Assembly: GCF_900460315.1 (NCBI RefSeq)
Contig: NZ_UHIO01000001.1
Span: 1,517,501 to 1,581,500 of the forward strand
Origin: Veillonella criceti
GTDB taxonomy: Bacteria; Bacillota; Negativicutes; Veillonellales; Veillonellaceae
Reading direction: 5' to 3'
Length of the DNA: 64,000 bases
Each line of letters opens with the position of its first letter. Position 1 is the first letter of the stretch. The notes under the pieces are model-generated. The model made no database searches, had not been told where the DNA came from, and worked only from the letters and a program-made list of their open reading frames with translations. Both the position numbers and the translations under genes were made by a program. Below, in pieces: positions 7,696 to 16,782 of this stretch.

Positions 7696-8670
7696 ATGAA
7701 TTTAATTAAAGTAGGCATCGTTGGCTATGGCAATCTTGGTCGTGGCGTAGAAGCGGCCGTTAAATTGCAACCAGATATGGAATTAGTTGGTATATTCTCT
7801 CGCCGTAGTGGTTTAAAAACGGTAAGTGGTGTACCAAGTTATGCTATGAGCGAACTTGAAAATTTCAAAGGCAAAATTGATGTTATGGTTCTTTGCGGTG
7901 GTTCTGCCACTGACTTAATTGAACAAACACCAATGGTCGCTAAACATTTCACTGTTATTGACAGCTTCGATACTCACGCACGCATTCCTGAACATTTTGA
8001 CAATGTAAATAAAGCAGCTAAAGAAAGCGGTCACGCAGCTCTTATTTCCTGTGGTTGGGATCCAGGCATGTTCTCTTTGCAACGTGTATTTGCAGAAAGC
8101 ATTCTACCACAAGGTAAATCTTATACTTTCTGGGGCCGTGGTGTAAGCCAAGGTCACTCTGATGCCATTCGTCGCTTAGAAGGTGTTGTCGATGCTCGCC
8201 AATACACCGTTCCACGCGAAGAATATTTAGAGCAAATCCGTAATGGTGAAACTCCAGAAGTTACAGCTCAATCTGGCCATCTTCGCGAATGCTATGTAGT
8301 CGCTGCTGAAGGTGCTGATAAAGCTAAAATCGAAAATGATATTAAAACAATGGAAAACTACTTTGTTGGCTATGAAACCATTGTTCATTTCATCTCTCAA
8401 GAAGAACTCGATAAAAACCACAAAGGAATTCCACATGGTGGCTTTGTACTTCGTAGTGGTGAAAGCACAGAAGGAACGCGCCATGTAGTCGAATATTCCT
8501 TAAAACTTGACAGCAATCCTGAATTCACCGGCTCTGTATTGACTGCCTATGCACGCGGTATTTATCGCTTGGCAAAACACGGTGGCACCGGTGCTTACAC
8601 TGTGTTCGATATTCCACCGGCTTGGATTTCCACTCACAGTGCCGAAGAATTGCGTGCTCATTCTTTATAA
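7696..8670 (+). CDS. ddh: meso-Diaminopimelate D-dehydrogenase
   Basis: Catalyses the NADPH-dependent one-step amination of tetrahydrodipicolinate to meso-diaminopimelate, supplying lysine and peptidoglycan synthesis. 324 aa, family length. An N-terminal Rossmann motif VGIVGYGNLGRGV lies at about residues 6-18; GWDPGMFSLQRVF and the WGRGVSQGHSDAIRR stretch are hallmarks of the substrate domain. AGGAGG precedes the ATG. The gene is monocistronic, with an intrinsic terminator just after it. Its presence agrees with a meso-DAP peptidoglycan. Confidence 0.95.
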   Translation: MNLIKVGIVGYGNLGRGVEAAVKLQPDMELVGIFSRRSGLKTVSGVPSYAMSELENFKGKIDVMVLCGGSATDLIEQTPMVAKHFTVIDSFDTHARIPEHFDNVNKAAKESGHAALISCGWDPGMFSLQRVFAESILPQGKSYTFWGRGVSQGHSDAIRRLEGVVDARQYTVPREEYLEQIRNGETPEVTAQSGHLRECYVVAAEGADKAKIENDIKTMENYFVGYETIVHFISQEELDKNHKGIPHGGFVLRSGESTEGTRHVVEYSLKLDSNPEFTGSVLTAYARGIYRLAKHGGTGAYTVFDIPPAWISTHSAEELRAHSL

Positions 8671-8684
8671 GAATTAATAAAGTA

Positions 8685-8721
8685 AAAAGCCTATCCCCAT
8701 TCAAACGGCGGATAGGCTTTT
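8685..8721 (+). terminator. Terminator of ddh
   Basis: AAAAGCCTATCC pairs with GGATAGGCTTTT around a 13-base loop; the 3' arm ends in a short T-run. Confidence 0.85.
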
Positions 8722-8770
8722 GCCATAATTAACACACCTTTTATAAATAACAAATCAAATATCATATAGC

Positions 8771-8806
8771 AATAGCGTTTCAGTAATAGCGTTTCTATGC
8801 TATAAT
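8771..8806 (+). promoter_or_regulatory. Promoter of ychF with internal direct repeat
   Basis: Extended -10 TGC-TATAAT (8798-8806) with a weak TTTCAG at 8778-8783, 17 bases upstream. AATAGCGTTTC occurs twice (8771-8781 and 8785-8795) over the -35/spacer region. The leader before ychF would be about 115 bases. Confidence 0.55.
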
Positions 8807-8927
8807 ATATTGTTAGTATGCCTATATAGTTACTATCGTATAACAGACAACCATACGCATATAACTAGTTAAATTATAAAATAACCAACAATTATGTATA
8901 CATTGAATCGTTTAAAAAGGTGGTATT

Positions 8928-10034
8928 ATGAGCACAAATCTTGAAGTAGGTATCGTAGGTCTTCCTAATGTAGGTAAAAGTACATTATTTAATGCAATTA
9001 CCAAAGCAGGCGCTGAAGCCGCTAACTATCCATTCTGTACCATTGAACCAAATGTAGGTGTCGTTGATGTACCAGATGATCGTATTTACAAACTCGCTGA
9101 CATGTTCAAATCTAAAAAAGTAATTCCAGCCGCTATGCGCTTCGTTGACATTGCCGGTCTCGTAGCCGGTGCATCCAAAGGCGAAGGTTTGGGGAACAAA
9201 TTCCTCAGCCATATCCGTCAAGTAGATGCCATTGCTCAAGTCGTTCGTTGTTTTGACGATCCTAATATTACCCATGTGTCTGGCTCTATCGATCCGATTC
9301 GTGATATTGAAATTATCAATACAGAGCTTTGCTTAGCCGATTTAGACTCTGTAGAAAAACGGAAACAACGTATTGAAAAAATTGCCAAAAGTGGCGATAA
9401 AGAGGCCCGCATCGAACTACCTATTTTAGAAAAAGTCATCGAAGGTCTTGGCGATGCCATTCCTGTACGCGCGCAAGGTCTTGACGATGAAGAATTAGAA
9501 ATTCTTAAAGAATTAACTTTATTAACTGCTAAAAAATCACTATATGTAGCTAATATTTCAGAAGATGAAATTTCTGATTACTCCGGCAATGAACATGTAA
9601 AACGAGTACAAGAATATGCTGCTAACGAAGGATCTGGTGTCGTTGTCGTATCAGCACGTATTGAATCTGAAATTGCTGAATTATCTGATGAAGAAGCCAC
9701 TGCCTTCCTTGAAGAATTAGGCGTAACAGAAAGTGGTCTTGATAAATTAATCAAAGCAAGCTATGCCTTACTTGGTCTTATCAACTTCTTCACAGCTGGT
9801 GAAATGGAAGCCCGTGCTTGGACTATCGTCGATGGCACTAAAGCCCCTCAAGCAGCAGGTAAAATTCACTCCGATATTGAAAAAGGCTTCATCCGTGCTG
9901 AAATTGTTGCCTATGATGATTTAGTAACTTGTGGTAGCCAAAATGCAGCTAAAGAAAAAGGTCTTGTACGCCTAGAAGGTAAAGAATATGTGATGAAAGA
10001 TGGCGATGTAACCTATTTCCGTTTTAATGTATAA
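8928..10034 (+). CDS. ychF: Redox-regulated ATPase/GTPase YchF (OLA1 family)
   Basis: Ribosome-associated P-loop NTPase, 368 aa, of the usual length. The G1 motif GLPNVGKST is at about residues 10-18 and G3 DIAGLVAGASKGEGLGNKFL around 73-92. The G4 position is non-canonical (NISE), as expected in this family, which favours ATP over GTP. The C-terminal TGS domain carries INFFTAGEMEARAWTI and the KGFIRAEIV stretch. The start is preceded by AAAAGGTGGT. It is a stand-alone gene with a terminator downstream. Confidence 0.97.
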   Translation: MSTNLEVGIVGLPNVGKSTLFNAITKAGAEAANYPFCTIEPNVGVVDVPDDRIYKLADMFKSKKVIPAAMRFVDIAGLVAGASKGEGLGNKFLSHIRQVDAIAQVVRCFDDPNITHVSGSIDPIRDIEIINTELCLADLDSVEKRKQRIEKIAKSGDKEARIELPILEKVIEGLGDAIPVRAQGLDDEELEILKELTLLTAKKSLYVANISEDEISDYSGNEHVKRVQEYAANEGSGVVVVSARIESEIAELSDEEATAFLEELGVTESGLDKLIKASYALLGLINFFTAGEMEARAWTIVDGTKAPQAAGKIHSDIEKGFIRAEIVAYDDLVTCGSQNAAKEKGLVRLEGKEYVMKDGDVTYFRFNV

Positions 10035-10120
10035 GTCGTCAACATAAAAGCATTTACAATGTCTTTTTACCTTCATTGACAATTACTTAACAAAAACTCC
10101 ATAGAAATTTATAACCTATT

Positions 10121-10180
10121 AAAAGTCCTTATGACGAGGAGTCCATACATATAATGGATTCCTTTCATAAAGGCTTTTTT
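10121..10180. terminator. Terminator after ychF
   Basis: Nested inverted repeats: an outer AAAGTCCTTATG with CATAAAGGCTTTTTT, and an inner GGAGTCCAT with ATGGATTCC. A T-run ends the plus-strand side. It also lies downstream of the convergent Crp/Fnr-type gene. Confidence 0.7.
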
Positions 10181-10250
10181 GCTTGTGTAACAACTGTTAC
10201 AGACGACCTAATATTTTATTTGTATAATTAAATCACTGTGAGTAGAGCTA

Positions 10251-10931
10251 TTAATGACTTAAGCTAGACATATATTGCGTGGCTTCTGAACAATACGCTT
10301 TAAGACGGTCCTTATTGAGCACTTCAAGGCGCATTCGTTGAGTCTGAATAATCCCTTCCTCTTTCAATCGACGAAGATAACGATTAATATTTACCCGGCT
10401 CATACCTAAAATTTGACCTAATCGCTCTTGCGTAATATCTAGTTCAGATTTATCACGACAGATTAATAAATAAATAATATTACAAAGCTTATTAAAACCA
10501 TTATTATAGCCCTGATGGCCCGTTTCATAGAGAAGTAAATTAACAAATTTTGTATACCAACTAATCACGGCCATACTCATAGAGGGATGATGATGTAGTA
10601 TCCGATAAAAATCGTCTTTTTTTATCGCCACCGTGTGAGTCTCTGTCAGCACATGGCCTTCAAGGGAATCTTCAAGCTGTACAGGTCCTTCATAAAAAAC
10701 AGGGAATAATGTACTGCGACCATGAAAGGATATAATGCGCTCCCGCCCTGACGGATGATTCATAGCCAATTGAACTACACCTGATTTTATATAATGGAGT
10801 TCTTCAATAGAATCTCCTGGTGTCCATAAATAATCCCCTTCTTTAAAATGACAGATCCTAAAGGGCACTGTCTCAAGTAAGGGTTCAATGGCTGTAAAAT
10901 CTTCTGAGAAAAAATACATAGGATATATCAT
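10251..10931 (-). CDS. Crp/Fnr-family transcriptional regulator
   Basis: About 226 aa: an N-terminal cyclic-nucleotide-binding-like beta-barrel (residues about 10-130, with HFKEGDYLWTPGD and SGVVQLAMNHPSGRERI), a dimer helix, then a winged helix ending the protein (DITQERLGQILGMSRVNINRYLRRLKEEG). There is no N-terminal cysteine cluster, so it is not an Fnr-type oxygen sensor. I start it at the ATG at 10931, which follows GGGAGGTTACT; an in-frame extension to 11108 exists but would overlap the divergent gene. The divergent flavoprotein gene begins 130 bases away and may be its target. Confidence 0.88.
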   Translation of the reverse strand: MIYPMYFFSEDFTAIEPLLETVPFRICHFKEGDYLWTPGDSIEELHYIKSGVVQLAMNHPSGRERIISFHGRSTLFPVFYEGPVQLEDSLEGHVLTETHTVAIKKDDFYRILHHHPSMSMAVISWYTKFVNLLLYETGHQGYNNGFNKLCNIIYLLICRDKSELDITQERLGQILGMSRVNINRYLRRLKEEGIIQTQRMRLEVLNKDRLKAYCSEATQYMSSLSH

Positions 10932-11061
10932 AGTAACCTCCCTTTTTAAGATTGGTTTTAACGGTTCAATACCTATAAAGTCTAAACTGTTAATAAACGT
11001 AATTTTATCGTCCATATGGTAAAAAACAAAGTATAAGTATGCATGTAAAGGAGTTTGTATC

Positions 11062-11721
11062 ATGAATGTAATTGCTATTAATGGAAGTCCACGACCTAAC
11101 AAAAACACAGCTCAATTGCTCAATAAAGCCTTAGAGGGGGCTAAGCAAAGCGGTGCCACTACGGAATTCATTTCACTCTATCCACTTCAATATCGAGGCT
11201 GTGTCAGCTGTTTTTATTGCAAACGCAAAGATAAAGAACACGGAACCTGTATTGTAAAAGATGATTTAAGTCCTGTTATCGAAAAATTAAAAGCAGCCGA
11301 TGCCATTATTTGGGGCTCACCCGTTTATTTTTCTAATATGTCAGCCGCGATGCTAGCCTTATTTGAACGTTTCCTTTTTTCCAATTATATTTATAGCGCT
11401 TCGAATCCTTCTGTATTAGGAAAACAAATTCCTTCTGCTTTTATTTATACCATGAATATGACAGAAGAACAAACTCATCAATTTCACTTTAGAGATGTTG
11501 TATTACCTGTTGAAACTGGCGTTCATCGCATTTTAGGCGTTGAGCCAGAAAAATTATATGCATATAATACGGTGCAATTTGATGATTACAGCAAATTTGA
11601 ATCCTCTATTTTCTCAGAAAGTGACAAAAGAGCCTATAAAGAAGCTCATTTTGAAAATGACTTAAACCAAGCCTTCCAACTAGGGCAAAACTTAGTCGCT
11701 AAGGCCCAAGCCATTAATTAA
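11062..11721 (+). CDS. NAD(P)H-dependent FMN reductase / flavodoxin-fold oxidoreductase
   Basis: 219 aa, flavodoxin-like fold. The N-terminal phosphate-binding loop is INGSPRPNKNT (about residues 6-16), and AIIWGSPVYFSNMSA (about 76-90) is the second flavin-binding strand and loop. A cysteine group CVSCFYC..HGTC at about 48-67 resembles iron-sulfur flavoproteins, though one Fe-S ligand pattern cannot be confirmed by eye. AAAGGAG precedes the ATG. It is divergently placed from a Crp/Fnr regulator, so redox- or metabolite-linked control is plausible. The substrate is unknown. Confidence 0.85.
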   Translation: MNVIAINGSPRPNKNTAQLLNKALEGAKQSGATTEFISLYPLQYRGCVSCFYCKRKDKEHGTCIVKDDLSPVIEKLKAADAIIWGSPVYFSNMSAAMLALFERFLFSNYIYSASNPSVLGKQIPSAFIYTMNMTEEQTHQFHFRDVVLPVETGVHRILGVEPEKLYAYNTVQFDDYSKFESSIFSESDKRAYKEAHFENDLNQAFQLGQNLVAKAQAIN

Positions 11722-11763
11722 TAGCATATCCCCTATAAAATTAATAGCATATCCCCTATAAAA
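11718..11763. repeat. Exact 23-bp tandem duplication
   Basis: The unit beginning TTAATAGCATATCCCCTATA occurs twice in direct succession (11718-11740 and 11741-11763). It starts within the final codons of the flavoprotein gene; the identical copies suggest a recent slippage event. Confidence 0.95.
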
Positions 11764-11771
11764 TCCAAAAT

Positions 11772-11876
11772 AAAAAGATGTTATGACTAGCTCTGTATGG
11801 CCCCGTTCCAGTTAGACCAAATTAATCTAACTGGAACAAATGGCAACACAGCCTCCTTAGTCATGACATCTTTTTT
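11772..11876. terminator. Long nested hairpin, probable bidirectional terminator
   Basis: The outer arms AAAAAGATGTTATGACTAG (from 11772) and CTTAGTCATGACATCTTTTTT (ending 11876) pair. Inside, GTTCCAGTTAGA (11805-11816) pairs perfectly with TCTAACTGGAAC (11825-11836). The whole element is about 105 bases, much longer than other terminators here. It lies between convergent genes. Confidence 0.75.
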
Positions 11877-11905
11877 ATTTAATATTTTTTTATTTAATAT
11901 TTTTT
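11876..11905. repeat. 15-bp AT-rich tandem repeat
   Basis: TATTTAATATTTTTT occurs twice in succession (11876-11890, 11891-11905), directly abutting the long hairpin. Confidence 0.9.
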
Positions 11906-11926
11906 TATTTATTTTTATTCAGTCTA

Positions 11927-12802
11927 TTAGCGTTCGCTTTTACCTACAGGTACATAAATAGTACCGGCTGCCATAGATCCTACTGTACCTTGTTGGAAGA
12001 TAATGTATAACTCATGGTCTTCTGTTGCATAGAAATCAGAAGGTACTTTATCAATTGGTAAACTATCAGGGAAGAACTGTAACTTCAACTCTTCATCGCT
12101 ATTAATTGCTTTATTTAATACGTCTTTAGACACGCCACCAAAATCACCTAAAGATAATACTCTACCTGTAGTCGTATTGAAAGTAAACGCCTTCACAGTA
12201 TTCAAGCCATTCGCTGCTTGATCACCAATTGTGTAGGATTTAATTAATACACTAAAAATCCCTTTATCATTAGCTTCTACATCATAGGTAATGTATAAAT
12301 TTTCCTTCATATCAGCTTTTAGATTGGATTTTTCTAAATTCTTCTGTAATGTCTGTACATATTTTGTAATACGATCATTAATTTCCTTCGTTACAACAGG
12401 GCTAACTGAGGTAACAGTTGGATATGTAATATGTAAGCGATCACCTGTTACAGCGACTGGTGAAACTGATACAGCCAAACGTTGATAATAATCATTAGCC
12501 TCTGGTACTTGTACTAAATCAGCTTCTCTTGCTAATTCATCGGATTCTTCCCATAAAGCTTTATTCGTTGCAGGCGCAATATCTTTTGAAATTCGTTTCG
12601 TCATAATACCCGTTGTATTATTATGGGCTTCAGTTGGGGTAGCAACAGCTACTACATCACCATTATTATTCACAATAGCAGCAGCTGGTTCTGCGTTAAC
12701 CTTTACGACATCCACATCAGCAGCTTGAACAGCGCCTGTAGCCCCAAAAGCAACTGACCCAATTAAAGCTGCTAACATATATGATTTAAATACACGTTTC
12801 AT
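11927..12802 (-). CDS. Secreted RsiV/DUF3298-like protein
   Basis: 291 aa, exported: a signal peptide MKRVFKSYMLAALIGSVAFG..VQA with likely cleavage after about residue 27. The mature part has a DUF4163-like segment followed by a C-terminal DUF3298-like segment (AFTFNTTTGRVLSLGDFGG, then DFYATEDHELYIIFQQGTVG and IYVPV). Such domains occur in RsiV, where they bind lysozyme. Here there is no membrane anchor and no adjacent sigma factor, so an anti-sigma role is not supported. GAGGAGG precedes the ATG. It is likely a periplasmic protein of unknown role. Confidence 0.75.
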   Translation of the reverse strand: MKRVFKSYMLAALIGSVAFGATGAVQAADVDVVKVNAEPAAAIVNNNGDVVAVATPTEAHNNTTGIMTKRISKDIAPATNKALWEESDELAREADLVQVPEANDYYQRLAVSVSPVAVTGDRLHITYPTVTSVSPVVTKEINDRITKYVQTLQKNLEKSNLKADMKENLYITYDVEANDKGIFSVLIKSYTIGDQAANGLNTVKAFTFNTTTGRVLSLGDFGGVSKDVLNKAINSDEELKLQFFPDSLPIDKVPSDFYATEDHELYIIFQQGTVGSMAAGTIYVPVGKSER

Positions 12803-12972
12803 AACAAAAACCTCCTCAAAATATTAATTTTAATTATACTTTTATTGATATATACATAGTATATATGCATAAAACATATGATTAGTATAACAGCTTGTTA
12901 TGAAAAATTCATGATGAACCGAAATGTATACAATATAGTTCATGACAAATTATTGAATTTTGTCCGTATATT

Positions 12973-13000
12973 TTGTACAATTGTCTAGTAAGGATATTAT
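12973..13000 (+). promoter_or_regulatory. Possible promoter of the OPT transporter gene
   Basis: TTGTAC (12973-12978), 16-base spacer, TATTAT (12995-13000), about 40 bases before the chosen start. Confidence 0.4.
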
Positions 13001-13041
13001 TTTATGTATTTATTTTTAAAACAGAAGTAAGGAGGATTAGT

Positions 13042-15129
13042 ATGAAGCATGATTTTATGAGTCATGACTTACATCTGCCGGAATTAACGTTTCGCGGTAT
13101 GCTACTAGGCGTACTTATAACTATTATCTTTACCGCGTCCAACGTTTATTTAGGGCTTAAAGTTGGGTTAACCTTCTCTAGCTCCATTCCTGCAGCCGTT
13201 ATCTCTATGGCTATCCTACGTTTTTTCAAAGACTCTAACGTTCTTGAAAACAACATGGTACAAACCCAAGCATCTGCTGCTGGTACATTATCAGCTGTTA
13301 TTTTCGTATTGCCAGGCCTATTGATGCTAGGCTATTGGCAAGGCTTCCCTTATGGTGAAACATTATTACTCTGTGCCTGTGGTGGTTGTTTAGGTGTATT
13401 ATTTACTATCCCGCTACGCCGCGCAATGGTTGTAAATAGTGATTTACCATATCCAGAAGGTCGCGCTGCTGCTGAAATCTTAAAAGTAGGTAGCCAAGCT
13501 CACTCTGATGAAAACGGAGCTTCTAAATCAGCGAGTGGTATGAAAGAAATCGTAAGTGGCGGTATCTTTGCTGGTATTATCAGCCTTTGTACCAATGGGT
13601 TCCACTACTTAGCTGGTGAAATGAGTTTCTGGTTTGGTGTAGGCCGTGGGGTTACCCAATTCCCACTCGGTTTCTCAACGGCACTGTTAGGTGCTGGTTT
13701 CCTTATTGGTATTGCCAGTGGTATCGCTATTCTAGTAGGTATGATTATTGCTTGGGGTGGTTTCGTACCATACTTAACTAATGTCTTACCTATGGGTGAT
13801 GCTAAATCCGTAGAATCCTTTGCTATGGCCGTTTGGAAAGAAAAAGTTCGTTTCATCGGGGCTGGTTGTATCGGTATTGCCGCTATCTGGACATTAATTA
13901 CCTTAACTAAACCAATCATTGAAGGTATGCGTATTTCCATTAAAAACATGAAAATGTCTAATGAAGAACGTGATACCCATCGTATGGATACAGATATGAA
14001 ACCTTCAACTGTGGGTCTCGTATTCTTAGTTATCTTAATTGGTCTTGTTATCTGCTTCTACTCCTTCGTAAGCGCTGTTGATATTAATCCAGCTCTTATG
14101 TGGACTCTCGTTGTATGTGGTATCGTCATTGCCCTTTGCATTGGTTTCTTCGTAGCCGCCGCTTGTGGTTACATGGCTGGTCTTATCGGTACTTCTGCTA
14201 GTCCAATCTCTGGTATCGGTATTTTAGGGATTATCATTTCCTCCCTTGTAGTCTTTGCCATTGCCTCAGCTAATGATTTATTTGCTACCGAAGCAGGCGT
14301 TAAATTCGCAACAGCCATGGCCTTATTTATGACCAGTGTAGTTGTATGTATCGCAGCTATTTCCAACGATAACTTACAAGACCTTAAAACAGGTCAACTC
14401 GTAGGGGCAACCCCTTGGAAACAACAGGTAGCCTTATTAATTGGTTCTGTAGCTGGTGCTATTGCTATCGCTCCAGTACTTAACCTTTTATATGAAGCCT
14501 ATGGTTTCACTGGCGCTTTACCTCGTGCTGAAATGGATCCATCGGCGGCTTTATCTGCACCACAAGCTACCTTGATGACTACTATTGCTCAAGGTATCTT
14601 CAGTTCCAATCTTGATTGGGATTATATCCTTATTGGTGTTGGTATCGGGATTATCGTTAACTTAATTCTCAAGAGCACAACAGCTACTTTATCCTTACCT
14701 CCACTAGCTATTGGTATGGGTATTTACTTACCACCAAGCCTTGAAATGCCACTAGTAATTGGTTCTTTCATGAGCTACTTCGTAGGGAAATACTTAGTAA
14801 AACGTGCTAAAGAACGCAGTGGTGAATTAGCAGATGCTGATGTAGAACAATGTAACCGTCGCGGCGTACTTTTTGCGTCTGGTATGATTGTTGGTGAAAG
14901 TTTAATTGGTGTATTGATTGCGGTTATTATCGTTATTTCCGTAACCTCTGGTGGTGGCGAAGATCCACTTGGCATGGTTGGCAAAGATTTTGCTAGTACC
15001 GCTGAATGGCTTGGCCTAGCAGTCTTCCTCATTACAATTGCTTACTTTGTAAATCTTGTATTATCTACAAAATTCAATCGTGAAGAAGCATTAGCAATCC
15101 AACGCATCAATGAAGAAGAACATAAATAA
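13042..15129 (+). CDS. OPT-family oligopeptide transporter
   Basis: About 695 aa with some 15 hydrophobic spans, a proton-coupled importer of small peptides or metal-chelate-like compounds in the inner membrane. The family start is plain: LPELTFRGMLLGVLITIIFTASNVYLGLKVGLTFSSSIPAAV, followed by NNMVQTQASAAGTLS. I start at the ATG at 13042 after AAGGAGGATTAGT; an in-frame upstream ATG at 12973 lies in the promoter region. It is a single gene with a strong terminator behind it. The substrate cannot be read from sequence. Confidence 0.93.
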   Translation: MKHDFMSHDLHLPELTFRGMLLGVLITIIFTASNVYLGLKVGLTFSSSIPAAVISMAILRFFKDSNVLENNMVQTQASAAGTLSAVIFVLPGLLMLGYWQGFPYGETLLLCACGGCLGVLFTIPLRRAMVVNSDLPYPEGRAAAEILKVGSQAHSDENGASKSASGMKEIVSGGIFAGIISLCTNGFHYLAGEMSFWFGVGRGVTQFPLGFSTALLGAGFLIGIASGIAILVGMIIAWGGFVPYLTNVLPMGDAKSVESFAMAVWKEKVRFIGAGCIGIAAIWTLITLTKPIIEGMRISIKNMKMSNEERDTHRMDTDMKPSTVGLVFLVILIGLVICFYSFVSAVDINPALMWTLVVCGIVIALCIGFFVAAACGYMAGLIGTSASPISGIGILGIIISSLVVFAIASANDLFATEAGVKFATAMALFMTSVVVCIAAISNDNLQDLKTGQLVGATPWKQQVALLIGSVAGAIAIAPVLNLLYEAYGFTGALPRAEMDPSAALSAPQATLMTTIAQGIFSSNLDWDYILIGVGIGIIVNLILKSTTATLSLPPLAIGMGIYLPPSLEMPLVIGSFMSYFVGKYLVKRAKERSGELADADVEQCNRRGVLFASGMIVGESLIGVLIAVIIVISVTSGGGEDPLGMVGKDFASTAEWLGLAVFLITIAYFVNLVLSTKFNREEALAIQRINEEEHK

Positions 15130-15148
15130 TATCTTACAATGAACGTGT

Positions 15149-15192
15149 AAAACCGTTATACCTTCTATTAATTAGAGGTATAACGGTTTTTT
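15149..15192 (+). terminator. Terminator of the OPT gene
   Basis: AAAACCGTTATACCTYCT-type stem with AGAGGTATAACGGTTTTTT; strong stem with a T-run. Confidence 0.9.
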
Positions 15193-15327
15193 ATCTTGAA
15201 AAAATTTTAATAAAATTTTACACCGCCTAGCATTTCTATTTACAATACTATGTTTAAATGGAAAATAGAGAGTGCACTAAATTTAATTATTTGTATTATA
15301 ATCCCTTAAAGGAGGTAAGGATACATC

Positions 15328-16629
15328 ATGAAATGCAAGGCTTTATTAGCAGGTCTTCTTTGTATGACATCCGCATTAATCTTTGCTGGCTGTGGTAATT
15401 CCACATCAAATACTACACCAGCCAATGACAAAGTAGTAGAAATTGAATATTGGCATGTAGCCTCTGACAGTTTTGGTGGACAAACCGTTCGCGAATTAGT
15501 CGCAGACTTTAACAAAACTCACCCCAATATTAAAGTCACTGAAAAATTTAATCCTGATATGTATAAGGGATTAACACAAAATCTACAAGCTGCTCTCGCC
15601 TCTGGCCAAACCCCCGATGTAGTACAAATGGGCTGGAATTTTCTAAATTATGCACATGAAAATTTTGAAAATGATGATATTAATACAGTATTTGCTAAGG
15701 CCGGCGATCCTGACTTCATTAAAAATACCTTTGAACCTAATATTGCACGCTTAGCTCAAACAGCAGACGGCAATCAAGTAGGTGTACCGTATTCCTTATC
15801 AGTTCCTGTCCTCTACTATAATCCTGACATCTTCAAAGCGGCCGGATTAGATCCTAATACGCCTCCTAAAACTTGGGCTGAAGTACAACAATATGCTAAA
15901 CAAATAAAAGAAAATACTGGTTCGCCTGCTTTCTTCATGCAAGAATATGCGGATACTTGGACTAATCAGGCCTTAGTAGAATCGAATGGCGGCACTATGC
16001 TAATCCAAAAAAATGGTCAATGGCAATCCGGTTTTGATACGCCCGAAGCAGCGCAAGGCTACCAAGTTATTGCCGATATGATAAAAGCGGGTACTGGTTT
16101 ACATGCTACTAATGAAGAAGGGTTCCAAAGCTTTACATCCGGTAAACTAGCCATGGTAGCAACCACTATCGGCAAACGTGCCAATTTTGAAAAATCCTCC
16201 CAATTTAAAGTGATGACCACAACATTCCCTGCTTTTGATAATAAGCCTGTTAAAGTTCCTGCTGGTGGTAACTTCTTAATGATTCTATCCAAAGATGAAG
16301 CGAAACAAAAAGCCGCTGTAGAGTTTATTAAATACTTAGAAAGTGCTGAAAACTTAACTAAATGGGATACTGGTACCGGTTATTTACCACCACGTAAAAA
16401 CATGGATACCGAAGGACCTTACAAAAAACTAATCGATGAAAACGACAACATTAAAAAGGCAATGGCTATGCTCCCTAATGTAACACCTTGGGTTAGTTTC
16501 CCTGGACAAAATGGACTTCAAGCCGAACAAGTTCTAATCGATGCACGAGATGTAATCCTTAATGGCAGTCAAACCGCTACCGAAGCATTACATCAAGCAG
16601 CACTCAAAATTAATGAATTAATAAAATAA
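15328..16629 (+). CDS. UgpB-like extracellular solute-binding lipoprotein
   Basis: Substrate-binding protein of a carbohydrate-type ABC importer, 433 aa. The signal peptide ends in lipobox FAGC, cysteine at about residue 22. The body follows family 1 binding proteins: VEIEYWHVASDSFGGQTVRELVADFN at the start, then PYSLSVPVLYYNPDIFKAAGLDP, as in UgpB (glycerol-3-phosphate). AAAGGAGG precedes the ATG. It is followed by an intrinsic terminator before the permease genes, a layout that yields more binding protein than membrane complex. Glycerol-3-phosphate or a phosphodiester is a guess from family resemblance. Confidence 0.85.
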   Translation: MKCKALLAGLLCMTSALIFAGCGNSTSNTTPANDKVVEIEYWHVASDSFGGQTVRELVADFNKTHPNIKVTEKFNPDMYKGLTQNLQAALASGQTPDVVQMGWNFLNYAHENFENDDINTVFAKAGDPDFIKNTFEPNIARLAQTADGNQVGVPYSLSVPVLYYNPDIFKAAGLDPNTPPKTWAEVQQYAKQIKENTGSPAFFMQEYADTWTNQALVESNGGTMLIQKNGQWQSGFDTPEAAQGYQVIADMIKAGTGLHATNEEGFQSFTSGKLAMVATTIGKRANFEKSSQFKVMTTTFPAFDNKPVKVPAGGNFLMILSKDEAKQKAAVEFIKYLESAENLTKWDTGTGYLPPRKNMDTEGPYKKLIDENDNIKKAMAMLPNVTPWVSFPGQNGLQAEQVLIDARDVILNGSQTATEALHQAALKINELIK

Positions 16630-16700
16630 AAAATTTCTAATCTCTCATTCATCAATCAACTAATTTGCTATAGAGGGGTACCTTGCGGGGATTCCATCTA

Positions 16701-16745
16701 AAAAATAGAATCAATAGATATTACCTATTGGTTCTATTTTTAATT
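16701..16745 (+). terminator. Internal terminator/attenuator between binding protein and permeases
   Basis: AAAAATAGAATCAATAG pairs with CTATTGGTTCTATTTTT, followed by T-rich sequence. It probably limits read-through into the permease genes. Confidence 0.85.
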
Positions 16746-16782
16746 ATTAATACTTGTATAACCTATATAACGAGGTATTGTT

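Noticed and set aside
10932-11108. In-frame N-terminal extension of the Crp/Fnr regulator
   Set aside because: It would overlap the divergent flavoprotein start; the ATG at 10931 has GGGAGG at normal distance.
12973-13041. In-frame upstream extension of the OPT protein
   Set aside because: The extension begins in the promoter region and lacks a ribosome-binding site, while AAGGAGG sits before the ATG at 13042.
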